Assembly: GCA_039707465.1 (NCBI GenBank)
Contig: CM077643.1
Coordinates: forward strand, 381,796,419-381,860,418
Length of the DNA stretch: 64,000 nt
From: Rhabdophis nuchalis
Lineage: Eukaryota > Chordata > Lepidosauria > Squamata > Natricidae
Direction: 5' to 3'
The stretch's first letter is position 1. Each line of letters begins with the position of its first letter. The notes under the pieces were generated by a model. The model had not been told where the DNA came from and ran no database searches. It saw nothing but the letters and a program-made list of their open reading frames with translations. The position numbers and the translations under genes were made by a program. This document shows, one piece after another, positions 1-10,700 of this stretch.

Positions 1-53
1 ATGTTCAGACTAATTTAAAGCATTGGAGGAAATCCAGATTTAGACATATTTAA

Positions 54-612
54 AGGAAATTTGACATGAATCATGCAACATTGCATATCAAGTAGATATC
101 ACTGAATCTAAGCATGAACCTGAATCTAATCCATTAGATTCCATTAATTAAGCAAGAACCTGAATCTATTCTATTAGAAGGACGTGGTGACTCAGTGGCT
201 AAGACGCTGAGCTTGTTGATCAGAAAGGTCAGCAGTTCGGTGGTTCGAATTCCTAGCGCTGCGTGACGGAGTGAGCTCCCATTACTTGTCCCAGCTTCTG
301 CCAACCTAGCAGTTCGAAAACATGTAAAATGCAAGTAGAAAAATAGGAACCATCTTTGGTGGAAGGTAACAGCGTTTTGTGCGCCTTCAGTGTTTAATCA
401 TGCCAACCACATGACCACAGAGACATTTTCACTGGCTCTTTGGCTTTGAAATGGAGATGAACACCGCCCCCTAGAGTCGGGAACGACTAGGACATATGTG
501 CGAGGGGAACCTTTACCTTTACCTTTAAAGGAGATTTGACATGAACCATAAAACATTTAATATCAAGTAGATATCACTGAATTTAAGCATGAACCTGAAT
601 CTATTTCATTAT
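54..612. repeat. Direct repeat flanking a SINE (copies 54-140 and 530-612)
   Basis: Two copies of a segment of about 75-85 bp lie on either side of the Sauria SINE. Both contain the words TTTGACATGAA, ATATCAAGTAGATATCACTG and AAGCATGAACCTGAATCTA. This is much longer than a normal LINE-type target duplication. It suggests that the SINE lies in a pre-existing tandem repeat, or that recombination duplicated the flank. A shorter third piece (GAACCTGAATCTATT) occurs near 157-171. Confidence 0.7.
178..533 (+). mobile_element. Sauria-type tRNA-derived SINE
   Basis: The head resembles a tRNA gene. An A-box-like stretch (GTGACTCAGTGGCTAAGACG) starts near 184 and a B-box-like GGTTCGAATTCC lies near 241-252. 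The body and the tail (GTCGGGAACGACTAGGACATATG, then repeated CCTTTA units) match the BovB-like 3' end that I know from squamate Sauria SINEs. It is a pol III retroposon mobilised by BovB machinery and not a functional tRNA gene, because no cloverleaf can be closed. Confidence 0.85.
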
Positions 613-1727
613 TGTTATTACTATGTATAACAGCGCAGATGGTAAATACCTTTTGAGAAAAGATGTTGCGTTAATTGTGCTGGAAAAGAAAAGGTAGATA
701 TTCTTCTTCTAAGATCTATATTGCATGCATTTTGCTTGGGTTTTTTTAAACGCTTGCCATGCAAACCGATTAGTTACCAAAAATGACATTCTCATAGACC
801 AATCCATGCACTGTTTCTTTAGCTAGCCACAGCCCTGTTCCCTTAGTATGTTTAGGAGGTTGCCAAGACATGTTTGATTCACTTAGTTCTACAAATAAGT
901 CAACAATTCAAACAGAAACCTTCTGGGGTTTGGACTATTAATTGCCAGAGTAGCCAAAGTCCTATTGAGAATTTTGGAGACCATAGAAGCAATGCATTTG
1001 GAAGGTTCTGTGTATACTTTAAAAATGATTTGGAAAACTGTTTTGTATTACATGTGAGTAAAGCATCTCTTTTAATGAATAATAAAGAGACTTATATGAA
1101 AGCATCCAAATCATTTCTTCCAAATCATGGTCAAAGCATGTCCAGACCTAAATTGCTTATTTTTTTTCAAAGACTAAATCTTATTGAATTTACATTTCTA
1201 TTATGGCATACTGTCAAATCAGAACAGACCTATAGTAGTTTACAAAAGAGTTAACAAAATCATGCAGAAGTTAAAAATGAATTAAAGCAACCAATAACTA
1301 ATCAAAGTGTCAGGAACACAAGGATAAATGTATTATTAATAAGATTAGCTCTGAATACAGCATATTGAACTTCATTTTTTATTCTATTTGCATACTGTCA
1401 AATCAGCAGAGACGTAGTGGTTTACAAAAGAGTGAACAAAAACATATGCAACAATTAACACATGCAATAAACATACAACAGTACATATAAATGAATTAAA
1501 GCAACCAATAACTAAGTTCCAAGAACTCAAAGAAAAGTGTATCATTAATAATATTACTTCTGAGTAGACATGTAGAAGATTGCAATTTTTTCTGGTCCTG
1601 AACTATTTTTACAAGTAATAGATCTATTTGACTGGTTAGTTTACTAGTTACCACTTCAACCAATGAATATATAGGAGAATCCATTAAAATTGTAGATGAC
1701 TCCTCTGCATGTTTCATAGATTATATT
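613..1727. other. AT-rich stretch with a long direct repeat, no gene seen
   Basis: No coding exon was recognised. Two related blocks (about 1194-1360 and 1379-1570) share GCATACTGTCAAATCAG, TTTACAAAAGAGT and AATTAAAGCAACCAATAACTAA in the same order, with different insertions between them. They form an imperfect tandem duplication of roughly 170-190 bp. The stretch may be the decayed upstream part of the L1 element that follows, but that was not shown. Confidence 0.5.
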
Positions 1728-2345
1728 TTGTGTCAGTCAAAGGAGTGCAAAGTGCTGAAACTGACCAGCCCATCTTTGCGTGTAATTGAAAGCATAATGG
1801 AGTATCTCTTCATACATATTATAACAGCAACTAGGAAGGCCATTGCGCAACATTGGAAAGATACCAACCCACCAACAGAGCGTCTAATTATATTAAAAAA
1901 AATTAATTGCGCAGAATCGGATAAGCTAACATATATCCTAAAAGACAAGTCAAACTCAATCTATGCCCAATCCTGGAAAAAATGGTATACATGGTATAAT
2001 AAGAGAATAATGGATACCAAAGAAATTAATTAGATAAAATAATTGTGAAATATATATGAGGAATAAACAAGGTGACAGTGAACTTGAGACAATTTCATAG
2101 ATATATATGTAGACATCTATGCACAAATGTAAATAATAACTGATGTTAGGCTGGGACAAACATAAATCTTAAATTAGGGGAGTAGCTATACCCCCGGTAT
2201 GTCCTCTTCCTCTCTTCCCCTTTTCTTTCTTCTCTTCTTTTTCCCTTTTTTTTCTTTTATGTATGTCCTTATTACCCCTATCCTATATTTGTTAAGTGTT
2301 TGATTTTATATTTATATTAATAAAGATTTTTTTTTTAAAAAAAGA
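1728..2345 (+). mobile_element. L1 LINE 3' end (5'-truncated)
   Basis: A reading frame of about 100 codons (1728-2033) resembles the extreme C-terminus of L1 ORF2p: an Ala-rich helix, AQHWKDTNPPT, then an ...KLTYILKDK... segment and a Trp-rich end. It is followed by a 3' UTR of about 300 bp with a pyrimidine-rich patch (2200-2260), AATAAAG near 2320 and an A-rich tail. This is a short 5'-truncated insertion with no endonuclease or reverse transcriptase domain. Family assignment rests on the HWKDTNPPT-like motif, which is typical of vertebrate L1. Confidence 0.7.
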
Positions 2346-2836
2346 AAGTATAATGGAAAGGACTTAGCTCTTGCACTGCTGTAGCCTGGTAGCAGAGAAT
2401 CCTGTTTCCAATGGCAGCTCCTCCCAGATGTCAGGATTGCCAGGATTGCCAGTTAGACAAATTGTGCATCCAGGAGCACAGGCTCTGTTTGTATTGTAAG
2501 GCTACATTAACTGAATCTTGCAGGTGTGAAAGTACTCCTCTCTCTCTCTCCCCCCCCCTCACCTACCTCTGCAGAAGAAACTAGGGAGGATCCTTTCTGA
2601 GAGTTTTGCCATGCCCCCATTCCTTCTGCAGACTCATCTGCCTCTTATTTGTCCATTGCCTAATCTGCTGCTCTTCCTCCTGTTTCCCAAAGTCATTTCC
2701 ACCTTCCATTATACCCGGGCAGCCTTGGCTCCTCCCTTCCCCCCTCCCACCTTCACGGAGGGTTTCGGGGAACTTTACAGTTGTCACATTGCTCTCCATA
2801 GCCCATTATCTATATTTTGGACACTTTTGTCTAGTA
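2346..2836. other. Unassigned stretch upstream of the first hairpin
   Basis: This stretch contains CT-rich simple sequence (2538-2560) and a proline- and serine-rich open frame (about 2611-2830) preceded by TTCTGCAG. That could be taken for a further MLXIPL exon from the poorly conserved central region. No donor site in a compatible phase and no recognisable residues were found, so no exon is called. Confidence 0.3.
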
Positions 2837-2971
2837 CAGGGGTGGGCAAACTTTGTAACTTTAAGTCTGAAGGACTTCAGCTCCCAGACTTCTCCAGCCA
2901 GCTTTGCTGGCTGGAGAATTCTCGGAGCTGAAGTCCTTCAGACTTAAAGTTACAAAGTTTGCCCACCCCTG
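2837..2971. mobile_element. Hairpin hAT MITE (Buster-like)
   Basis: This 135-bp element is an almost perfect inverted repeat from end to end. It begins CAGGGGTGGGCAAAC, ends GTTTGCCCACCCCTG and has a loop at CAGCTTTGCTG. It is flanked by gtctagta (2829-2836) and gtctagtg (2972-2979), an 8-bp duplication with one mismatch. It has no coding capacity and needs a hAT transposase from elsewhere. Confidence 0.85.
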
Positions 2972-2972
2972 G

Positions 2973-3186
2973 TCTAGTGGTTAAGGTACCATGCTAGAAA
3001 ACTAGAGACCATGCTTTAGTTACGAAAGCAAGCTGGGTGACTTTGGGCCAGTCACTCTCCCTCAACCCAACTCACCTCACAGATCTGCTGTTTGGGGTAA
3101 AATAGGAGGAGGAAGATGAATATGTTTGCCACCTTGAATTATTTGTAAAAATAATAAAAACTAGGATACAAATAAATGAATAAAAT
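2973..3186 (+). mobile_element. MIR/CORE-like SINE
   Basis: The sequence CTAGTGGTTAAGG at the head and GCTGGGTGACTTTGGGCCAGTCACT in the core (near 3030-3055) match the tRNA head and conserved core of MIR/CORE-SINE type retroposons. The 3' part (CCACCTTGAATTATTTGTAAAAATAATAAA) and the short AAATAAATGAATAAA tail are typical of reptile members of this group. The hairpin MITE at 2837-2971 inserted at its 5' edge. Confidence 0.7.
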
Positions 3187-3541
3187 ATTTTTATCTATTT
3201 TTCAGGCAATTATTGCCTTTCATCTGGGCACATATAAATGTTAAAAATAATAGTTCCCATCATCGGGTTTAAGAATGAGTGCACAGAGAGTAAAAAGGAG
3301 AGACCAGCTCTTGAAACCCAGAACAAAATAACAAAATTGCATGCCAATGAACCACTTATTTTGAGATTGTTAGCTGTTCCTGGTCTTAGTTGGGTAATGG
3401 TAATCTTTGGCAAAGGACCATTCTCCATTTCAGATCTGTAGCCCTAACGAAAGCAAAATACTTTGAGTCAGGTTCGTTCTTTGGACGTATGGCAAAAGTA
3501 AAGGAATAATTTTCTCTGCCTTTTTCTAGGATGTTATTTTC

Positions 3542-4018
3542 AATCAAATCAAATCAAATTTTTATTTGTATATCGCTCCCTCTCCCCGAAGGGACTCGGG
3601 GCGGTGCACAGGGGATTATAAAACATACAAACATAAAACAATATAAATATCTAAAATCAGATTAAACTACCATAACCCTGCGCTAAAACCTAAAATCCTA
3701 AAACACTAAAAACCCCTAAAAACCCAATTAAAAATTTAAATATACAGACTGGAGGCAGGAAAGATAGATTAGGCCAGGCCGGCCTGCTGGAAAAAATAAG
3801 TTTTGAGCTTTCGGCGGAAGGAGCGGAGGTCCGGAGTTGTTCTGAGGTCGGGGGGTAGGTCGTTCCATAGGATAGGGCCTGCGACAGAGAAGGCCCTTCC
3901 CCTGGGAGTCGCCCGCTGGCATTGCTTAGTGGACGGCACCCGGAGAAGTCCCTCTCTGTGCGAGCGAATCGGTCGAAGGGATGTATGGGGCAGGATGCGA
4001 TCTCGCAGATAGCTAGGT
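3542..4018 (-). mobile_element. L2-clade LINE 3' fragment
   Basis: Read on the minus strand, this is the last part of an L2 ORF2 and its 3' UTR. The UTR ends with the conserved stem-like motif CACCGCCCCGAGTCCCTTCGGGGAGAGGG and an ATTTGA repeat tail. The coding part is broken by frameshifts. It is one of about ten copies of the same family in the window. Confidence 0.85.
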
Positions 4019-4315
4019 TTTGACTTCCTTGTCTAACATATGGATCTCTCTATTCCATATGTGGTCTCCGCTCCAAGTACTAATGAGGCCTAACCCAGCT
4101 TAGCTTTCAAGACCAGACAAGGTTAGGCAAATGTTGCTTCCTTCTATGAAACCTGCAACTGCACACATGCTGTTCATGGGAACAAGATTCCATTTGTGGA
4201 AGAGAGTCCTCCTTCCTTAACTATAGCTCAGCTGCACTAGAGTTAAAGCATCCTGAGCACTGATTAAATTTGAAAGCACTGTGTGGTTGGATTAACACAA
4301 CCTATTCGCCTAGGT

Positions 4316-4450
4316 CAGGGATGTCCAAACTTGGGAACTTTAAGACTTGTGGACTTCAACTCCCAGAATTCCCCAGCCAGCATAGCTGGCTGGGGAATTC
4401 TGGGAGTTGAAGTCCACAAGTCTTAAAGTTCCCAAGTTTGGACATCCCTG
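4316..4450. mobile_element. Hairpin hAT MITE (Buster-like)
   Basis: A near-perfect 135-bp inverted repeat with termini CAGGGATGTCCAAAC / GTTTGGACATCCCTG and the loop AGCATAGCT. The flanking 8-bp duplications are identical (gcctaggt at 4308-4315 and 4451-4458). It belongs to the sub-family whose arms contain GACTTCAACTCCCAGAATTC, the most frequent type here. Confidence 0.9.
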
Positions 4451-4655
4451 GCCTAGGTTAAAATGAAATTGGGTGATTTGTGGTTCAGCATAATATGGGC
4501 GCGCAGGTGTCAGGATGCTGGGTGAAGCCGATCATTCATTCAGCATGGTTTATCTGGTGCTCCATCCCATCTTATATGAATGCAGGGATATGCATCTTGT
4601 GTAAACTTTACTGTGCTCTATAAATGGGTTGCCTTAATTTTTCCTCTTTTTACAG

Positions 4656-4729
4656 CAAAAACAGAACCTAGTTTAGAGGACCTGGTTGGTCCCAGCCACA
4701 CCGTGGCCACCACAGCACCTGAGACCCTG
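4656..4729 (+). CDS. MLXIPL: MLXIPL exon, central linker region
   Basis: This is the first MLXIPL exon that can be placed. It follows a TTTTTACAG acceptor and ends before GTAGGTG. Only one frame is open (two leading bases, then 24 codons starting KTEPSLEDLVG). It resembles the human linker segment around AKPEQALEP. The exon ends in phase 0, which fits the next exon. Confidence 0.65.
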
Positions 4730-7700
4730 GTAGGTGTTGGTGAGAGAATGGGGTTTTTTGTGTGTGTGAGTGGGGGGGGGGGTTCTTGGGTTTGGAACAG
4801 GGTTAAGATAAAGTGCTTCTATTTTTTTTTAATAGAGATTTTATTGGTTTTTAAAATATACATAGGGAAAAGGAATAGGGCAGGGGTCTGCAAAGTTGGC
4901 TCTTTTAAGACTGGTGGACTTCAACTCCCAGAGTTCCCCAGCCAGCATAGCTGGCTGGGGAATTCTGGGAGTTGAAGTCCACCAGTCTTAAAAGAGCCAA
5001 CTTTGCAGACCCCTGGAATAGGGTATATAGAAAATTTTGGTGGTTTCATGCTGGTAATGGTGCCCCCCCTCCATACCTCGCCGATTACAATTTTAAAAAT
5101 ATTTTAAGGATACAAAATTACAATTTTAAAAATAGTGTAAAGGATAAGCAAAAACAGATTTTCACATTATGTCAGTCGTATGTTCAATCATTTCTTTCTT
5201 TGTCATTTCTCTGTATCAACAGTTATGATAATGGTTCTACTATTATCTCATTTTTGTGATCTAAGTCTTTTCGATATCATTTCCTCCCCCTCCCCGTCTC
5301 CAGGCGGGGCCATGGCTCCTTCTGTCTTTTCTCCGGCTCCACTATCTCTGTCCTCTAGGAGGGAAGAGTGCTTATTCAAAAAGGCTTCCGCCTCAATTAT
5401 TGTTTTAATTTTAATCTTATCTCCCTCCCAGAAGATCAGCATTCCATCTGGCAGCAACCATCTGAACCCAATCCCTTTATTATATAAGATAAAGTGCTTC
5501 TAGAACTGGAAGGAATGGAGCTGTATCTCACCTAGACAGTTTGGTACGCTAAAACTTGGGATTTCAGGAGAAAGTGAAAAACTCTGGTTGATGTCTGAAA
5601 TGTCTGAAGTGGTGTAGGGTTTCCTGCCTAGGCAGGGGGTTGGACTAGAAGACCTTCAAAGTCCCTTCCATTTCTGTTATTCTATTCTATGTTGGAGGAT
5701 ATAATGTTAGACAGTTGGATGGAAAACTGCCCTAATTATGGGTGAAATGAACCAATATACATCCCATAGCTAGATTGCCAATACTAGCTTTTATTAGAGG
5801 AGAAATCATAATGGAGGAATGGTAGCACCTCTTAGACCTAAACTCCCAGGTTGTCCAACTCCTTTTCTTCACTGGTTTAGTTTAGTTTAGTTACTTTAGT
5901 TTATTGGTTTTTTATACCACCCTACTCCCGAAGGACTCAGGGCGGTGTACAGCCAGAATAAAAACAAATATACAAAAGTTAAAAAGCTTTTAAAAACATA
6001 TTAAAACCTTGGCCGAAACGTGGAAAAACCCCCAAACTAACCCTGATTAAAATTAATAAAAAATTGTAATTTAAAAATCATGTTTTATGCCAGCCCAGCT
6101 TGTTGGAAGAAAAAGGTTTTGAGACCACGGCGGAAGGTGCGTAAGTCAGGGATAGTTCTTAATTCCGGGGGCAATTCGTTCCAGAGGACAGGTGCTCCCA
6201 CGGAGAAGGCTCTCTCCCCCTGGGTGTCACCAGTCGACATTGTCTAGCCGACGGCACCATGAGGAGACCCTCTCTATGGGAGCGTACTGGCCGGTGGGAG
6301 GCTCTTGGTGACAGAAGGCGATCTCGTAAGTACCCCGTCCTAAGCCATGGAGCGCTTTAAAGATGGTAACCAACACCTTGAATCTGGTGACTGGGCACCT
6401 CATTTTCCTCTGGAAACTTCATCAACAGAGCTGGAGGCCGATAGCAACTCGCTGCTTGTCCAAAGAACTGCTATTCCCAAGTACTGCATACCAGCGGTGG
6501 GCTTCCATTTTTTTTACTACCGGTTCCCTTGTATGCACACGCATGATGCTCCTGTGCATTCGCAGAAGCATCTGGGTGGGCAGAGCTTCCCGCCCCTACT
6601 GGTTCGCCCGATCCGATCCAAACCGGCCGAAACCCACCTCATACTGTTTCCGATGCTGGAAATTCCATTCCTGGCTGTTTAGAAATCAGGACTTTAGCTA
6701 ACAGATTCCTCTTCCATAAATCTTTTCTCCTTTCTAGAGTAATTTTTAGTACCTGGTGGCAGAAGGTTCCACGGACACCCCTATGCTTAATGTCCCCTTG
6801 TGCAGTGCTAACTGTTTTTCCCTTCCTTTCTGTAGCACAGCGCATTTGGTGATGAACCCGCCAGCTTCTTGCCCCGAATATCAGAGCTCAGCCCTCAGCT
6901 GTCTCCCATCTCCAGCCCTTCGCAGTCCATTCCAACGACAGCATCAACTGGATCATTGCTTGTCCCCAAGATGGAACGACTCTCCCCTACTCCTATTTGT
7001 GGTGAGTCATTAGAACCAGCATCTACAATCCACCAGTGGTTCTCTTTATTCTGGACAGGGGTCTGCCTGAATATATGTCCCTTCGGGGAGAGGGGGCGAT
7101 CTAGAAGTCCAATAAATAATAATAATAATAATAATGTTCCATAGAAGAAGTCTGTGAATGCTCAGTAACAGTCAATAATTGCAGTGATGTTTTCTTCTCT
7201 CCACCCCCCCCCCCAGCAGCCAATAACCAGAGAATGACACAGGGACCCCCTGTCTCCCTTGAGGGGCTGGTTTCATCCCCTCTCTATGCAAGCCAAAACA
7301 GGACAGAACCAAGCAAGGTAAGGTCATGTTCCCTCAGATCCTATTAACCCTGTCAACTCCAGAAATTAGTGAATTGCGAAGCATTAATAAACTCATAAGG
7401 GAGCGTACAAAGGATGCCTCATTAGTAAAACCCCTCTGATTTATCACAGCTTATTTCTCATGTGCTTCACCGGTCTATGGCATTCCCTTGGCTGTCCTCT
7501 ATACAGTTTTTAGAAATACAGTCATAAAATCAATCTTCAGTGATGGAACACATAAAAAAAATATACAGGTTGTGACTGAGTCAAAGAACAAAGGGGCAAC
7601 CTGAGAATGCATCTGCCTTCTTGTACCCTGTCCCAAATGCTCAGCTTCAAAGAAAGTACAAATCTAAAAATCCTACCAATATTTTCATTTTAAAGCCTTA

Positions 7701-10700
7701 TTTGATCAGTCCTACAAGAAAAGAATTTAGCGGGTTTTCCCTTAGATTTTTTCCCCCTTTGGAAACCTAGCAGGAAATGCATCCCAGTTATATGACCCTT
7801 TGGTGCCAGATTCTGGCAATGTGATTCAGGAGTTACATACAGGTAGTCCTCAACTTATAACCATTCAAAGTTCAAACAGCACTGAAAAAAAGATGTTTTT
7901 AGACCAATCCTCACACTTACGACCATCACAGCCACCCCATGTCCACGTTATCAAAACAATACAGCTGCCATGTATTTGGAAGAATTGCAGTATCCTGAGC
8001 TCACGTTTGCCATTTGAGACCTTCCCAGCCAGCTCCTGAAAAGCAAAGTCAATGGGGTGGGGGTGGCGTTTATTGGATTCGCTTAATGACCATGAGTATC
8101 AGGATTCCAAATAGCATCCAAAAGTAAATCAGAGTCCAAGGCAAAGTATTGCTCAACGTTCCAATTTATTAAGAGAGCCATGTTGGCACATCTGGGAAAA
8201 CCCAAATCTGAAAGCTTCCCGGTTTTCCCCACCCAGTCGAAAGTTCAAGATCTTGCCCCCACACCCACAAGTCCCTCACATGGTCCAATCTCCCACTGCC
8301 ATGCTGGCAGTCCCACCCATCCAGTTCCTGTCAAGTGCAGAGGTGCAGAGACAAAGGATGACCTTGGCTTTCTAGAAGGAATTTTTGTTTTGGTTACATA
8401 GCATCTAACGCAGGGGTTCCCAAACTTGGCAACTTGAAGACTTGTGGACTTCAACTCCCAGAATTCTCCAGCCAGCTCTGAATTGGGAACCCCTGATCTA
8501 ACGTATAATCCCCCCTCCCATTTTCCCACAACAGAAAAGGCATAGTAGAATAATAGAAAATGTGGCAGGCCAAAGATCCAAAAGGAATAATGGCTGCAGG
8601 CCTGACAATGAGATCCACTTAACAACTGCAGTGATTTGCTTCACTTTTGGCAAGAGTGGGTTGTAAAATTGGGCGCGCTCACCTAACATCCCCACTGGTT
8701 AGCAATGGAAATTCTAGTCCCATTTGAACATCTAAGGTTTACACTGAAAATTCCCTTCTTCCCTGCCAGACTGAGAGCCGCAGAATCATCCACATTTCTG
8801 CCGAGCAGAAACGCCGTTTTAACATCAAACTGGGGTTTGACACATTACATGGCCTAGTGAGCACTCTGAGTGCCCAGCCCAGCCTCAAGGTGAGTGCTTG
8901 ATCAGCCGTTCTTGATCCTTGCCAATTTCCTCAACAGAGGCCACAAAACTACCCTTGAAGTTCTTGACGCCATTTTGGAGACGCCATTTTCAGCTATCCT
9001 TAATCTGAAGGATGAGTTCTGCAAGCTTTGTAATGCACAGCTGGCAAGCAAAGCAGATGTTCTAAGAGCTGTGTGTGTGTGGAGGCTGCCAGGCCAGGGA
9101 AGCTGTCCAAACACATTGCTCCTTCCTTCCTTCACCCCACTCTGCAGATCAGCAAAGCCACAACCCTGAAGAAAACAGCAGAATACATCTGCAAACTGCA
9201 GCAGGAACGAGCTACCTTGCAGGATGAAGCCCAGCGCCTGCGGGATCAAATTGAGGAGCTGAACGTTTCCATCAAGTAGGCCTGCTGGGAAGACCACTGG
9301 TTTTCTTTGTCAAAGAAAGGGATTAGGGGGTCTTTCAATTGCTGACATGGAGCTCTGGCATGGCCTGGTCAATTGGGTAAGGGGGGAGGCACAAGCCAGT
9401 GGCCCTGGAGATGGTGGCACCTGGCTTTTGTGCCAAATCCAGGCTTCTCCCTAACTTGTCATTCCTTTTCTTTAGCCTCTGCCAGCAGCAGTTGCCTGAC
9501 ACGGGGGTGCCCATCACCCGCCAGCGTTTTGACCAGATGCGACATATGTTTGACGAATATGTCCGTTTGTGCACCTTACAGAATTGGAAGTTCTGGGTTG
9601 TATCCTTTGGGGAGGAGGCTGCTTGCGCTCCTAAAAGGGAATCTGCAAAGCTTCGGCCAAAATAATGATTCTCTGAAATTTCCAAGGGTTCAAGTATTTC
9701 TTGCAATGATTCAAGTAGTTCTTGTGCACGCCACAGCTGACAGCAGGGTATCTCATTTGCCACCTAGCAAAGGTAGCAGAGAAAGAGAGAAAACAAAGCT
9801 GGCTCCTTAACTGCTCTTCTTCCATCAGTTTAGCATCATCATGCGGCCTCTCTTTGAGTCCTTCAACGGGATGGTGTCCACTACCAGCCTAGAAAGCCTC
9901 AGTCAGACATCTTTGGCCTGGCTGGAACAATACTGTTCACTTCCGGCACTACGACCCAGTGAGTCATTGACTTCCTTTTCGTTTTCAGTTTGGATGGTTC
10001 TGGGTGCAAAGGGCAGGGATTAGGGATTGAGTAAAACCAGGGGATAATGTTTAAACTTTAATCCAGTATGGAGTTGTTCAGCTGTTATTTGTTCTAATGT
10101 TCTATATAGTTCTACTAGTCGGTTGGTTACCCGTGCTTCACTACGGAACTATAGCATAAGGCTTGATAAATTGACAGTTAAAGCTTGAACATCACAGTCC
10201 AAGTGATCGGCCTCTCCTCTCCCCTTCTCTCCTGAGGGCTTGCCCCACAGAGGCCTTTTCTATCTTATCCCCTTCTCTCCCTCAGCCTGGCCCCATTGAT
10301 CCTCATCCTAGTCCACAGGCCGGATGAGACTTGTGCTGCTATGCCCAAGTGGCAGTTGAAAGAGAGTTCTTTTCAGGTGGGGAGGGAGAGTAGAACATCT
10401 AATTCCTTAGCATCAGAGCGTGTTAAAGTTAATATAAGAAATACTAATGCTCTGATGGTCATTTCAAAAAATCCTTTCTAAGCGGGCATCTAGAAGCTAA
10501 GAGGAACATATGTGGCAAATTTCAAGTTTGTAGGCTTTATGGTTTTGGAGATTTTGTGGTGATGCATGAGTGGGTTTCGCTTTTATATATACAGTATAGA
10601 TTGTAGTTCTAAAGATAGGAGTTCACCTTCTGCTTTGATTTTGTACCTTTCCTTTTTGTTGCGATATGTCAGTTCTTTTCTCAAAGAAAAAAATTGTTTA

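Noticed and set aside
178..260. A possible tRNA gene.
   Set aside because: It has A- and B-box-like words but no closed cloverleaf, and it continues into the Sauria SINE body and tail.
2606..2947. A Pro/Ser-rich frame taken as a possible MLXIPL exon.
   Set aside because: It runs into the hairpin MITE, has no suitable donor site, and no residues could be matched to the MLXIPL linker.
10105..10610. A Helitron in the MLXIPL intron.
   Set aside because: A TCTATATA-like start is present, but no 3' hairpin followed by CTRR and no A-T host dinucleotide could be shown. It was left as unclassified.
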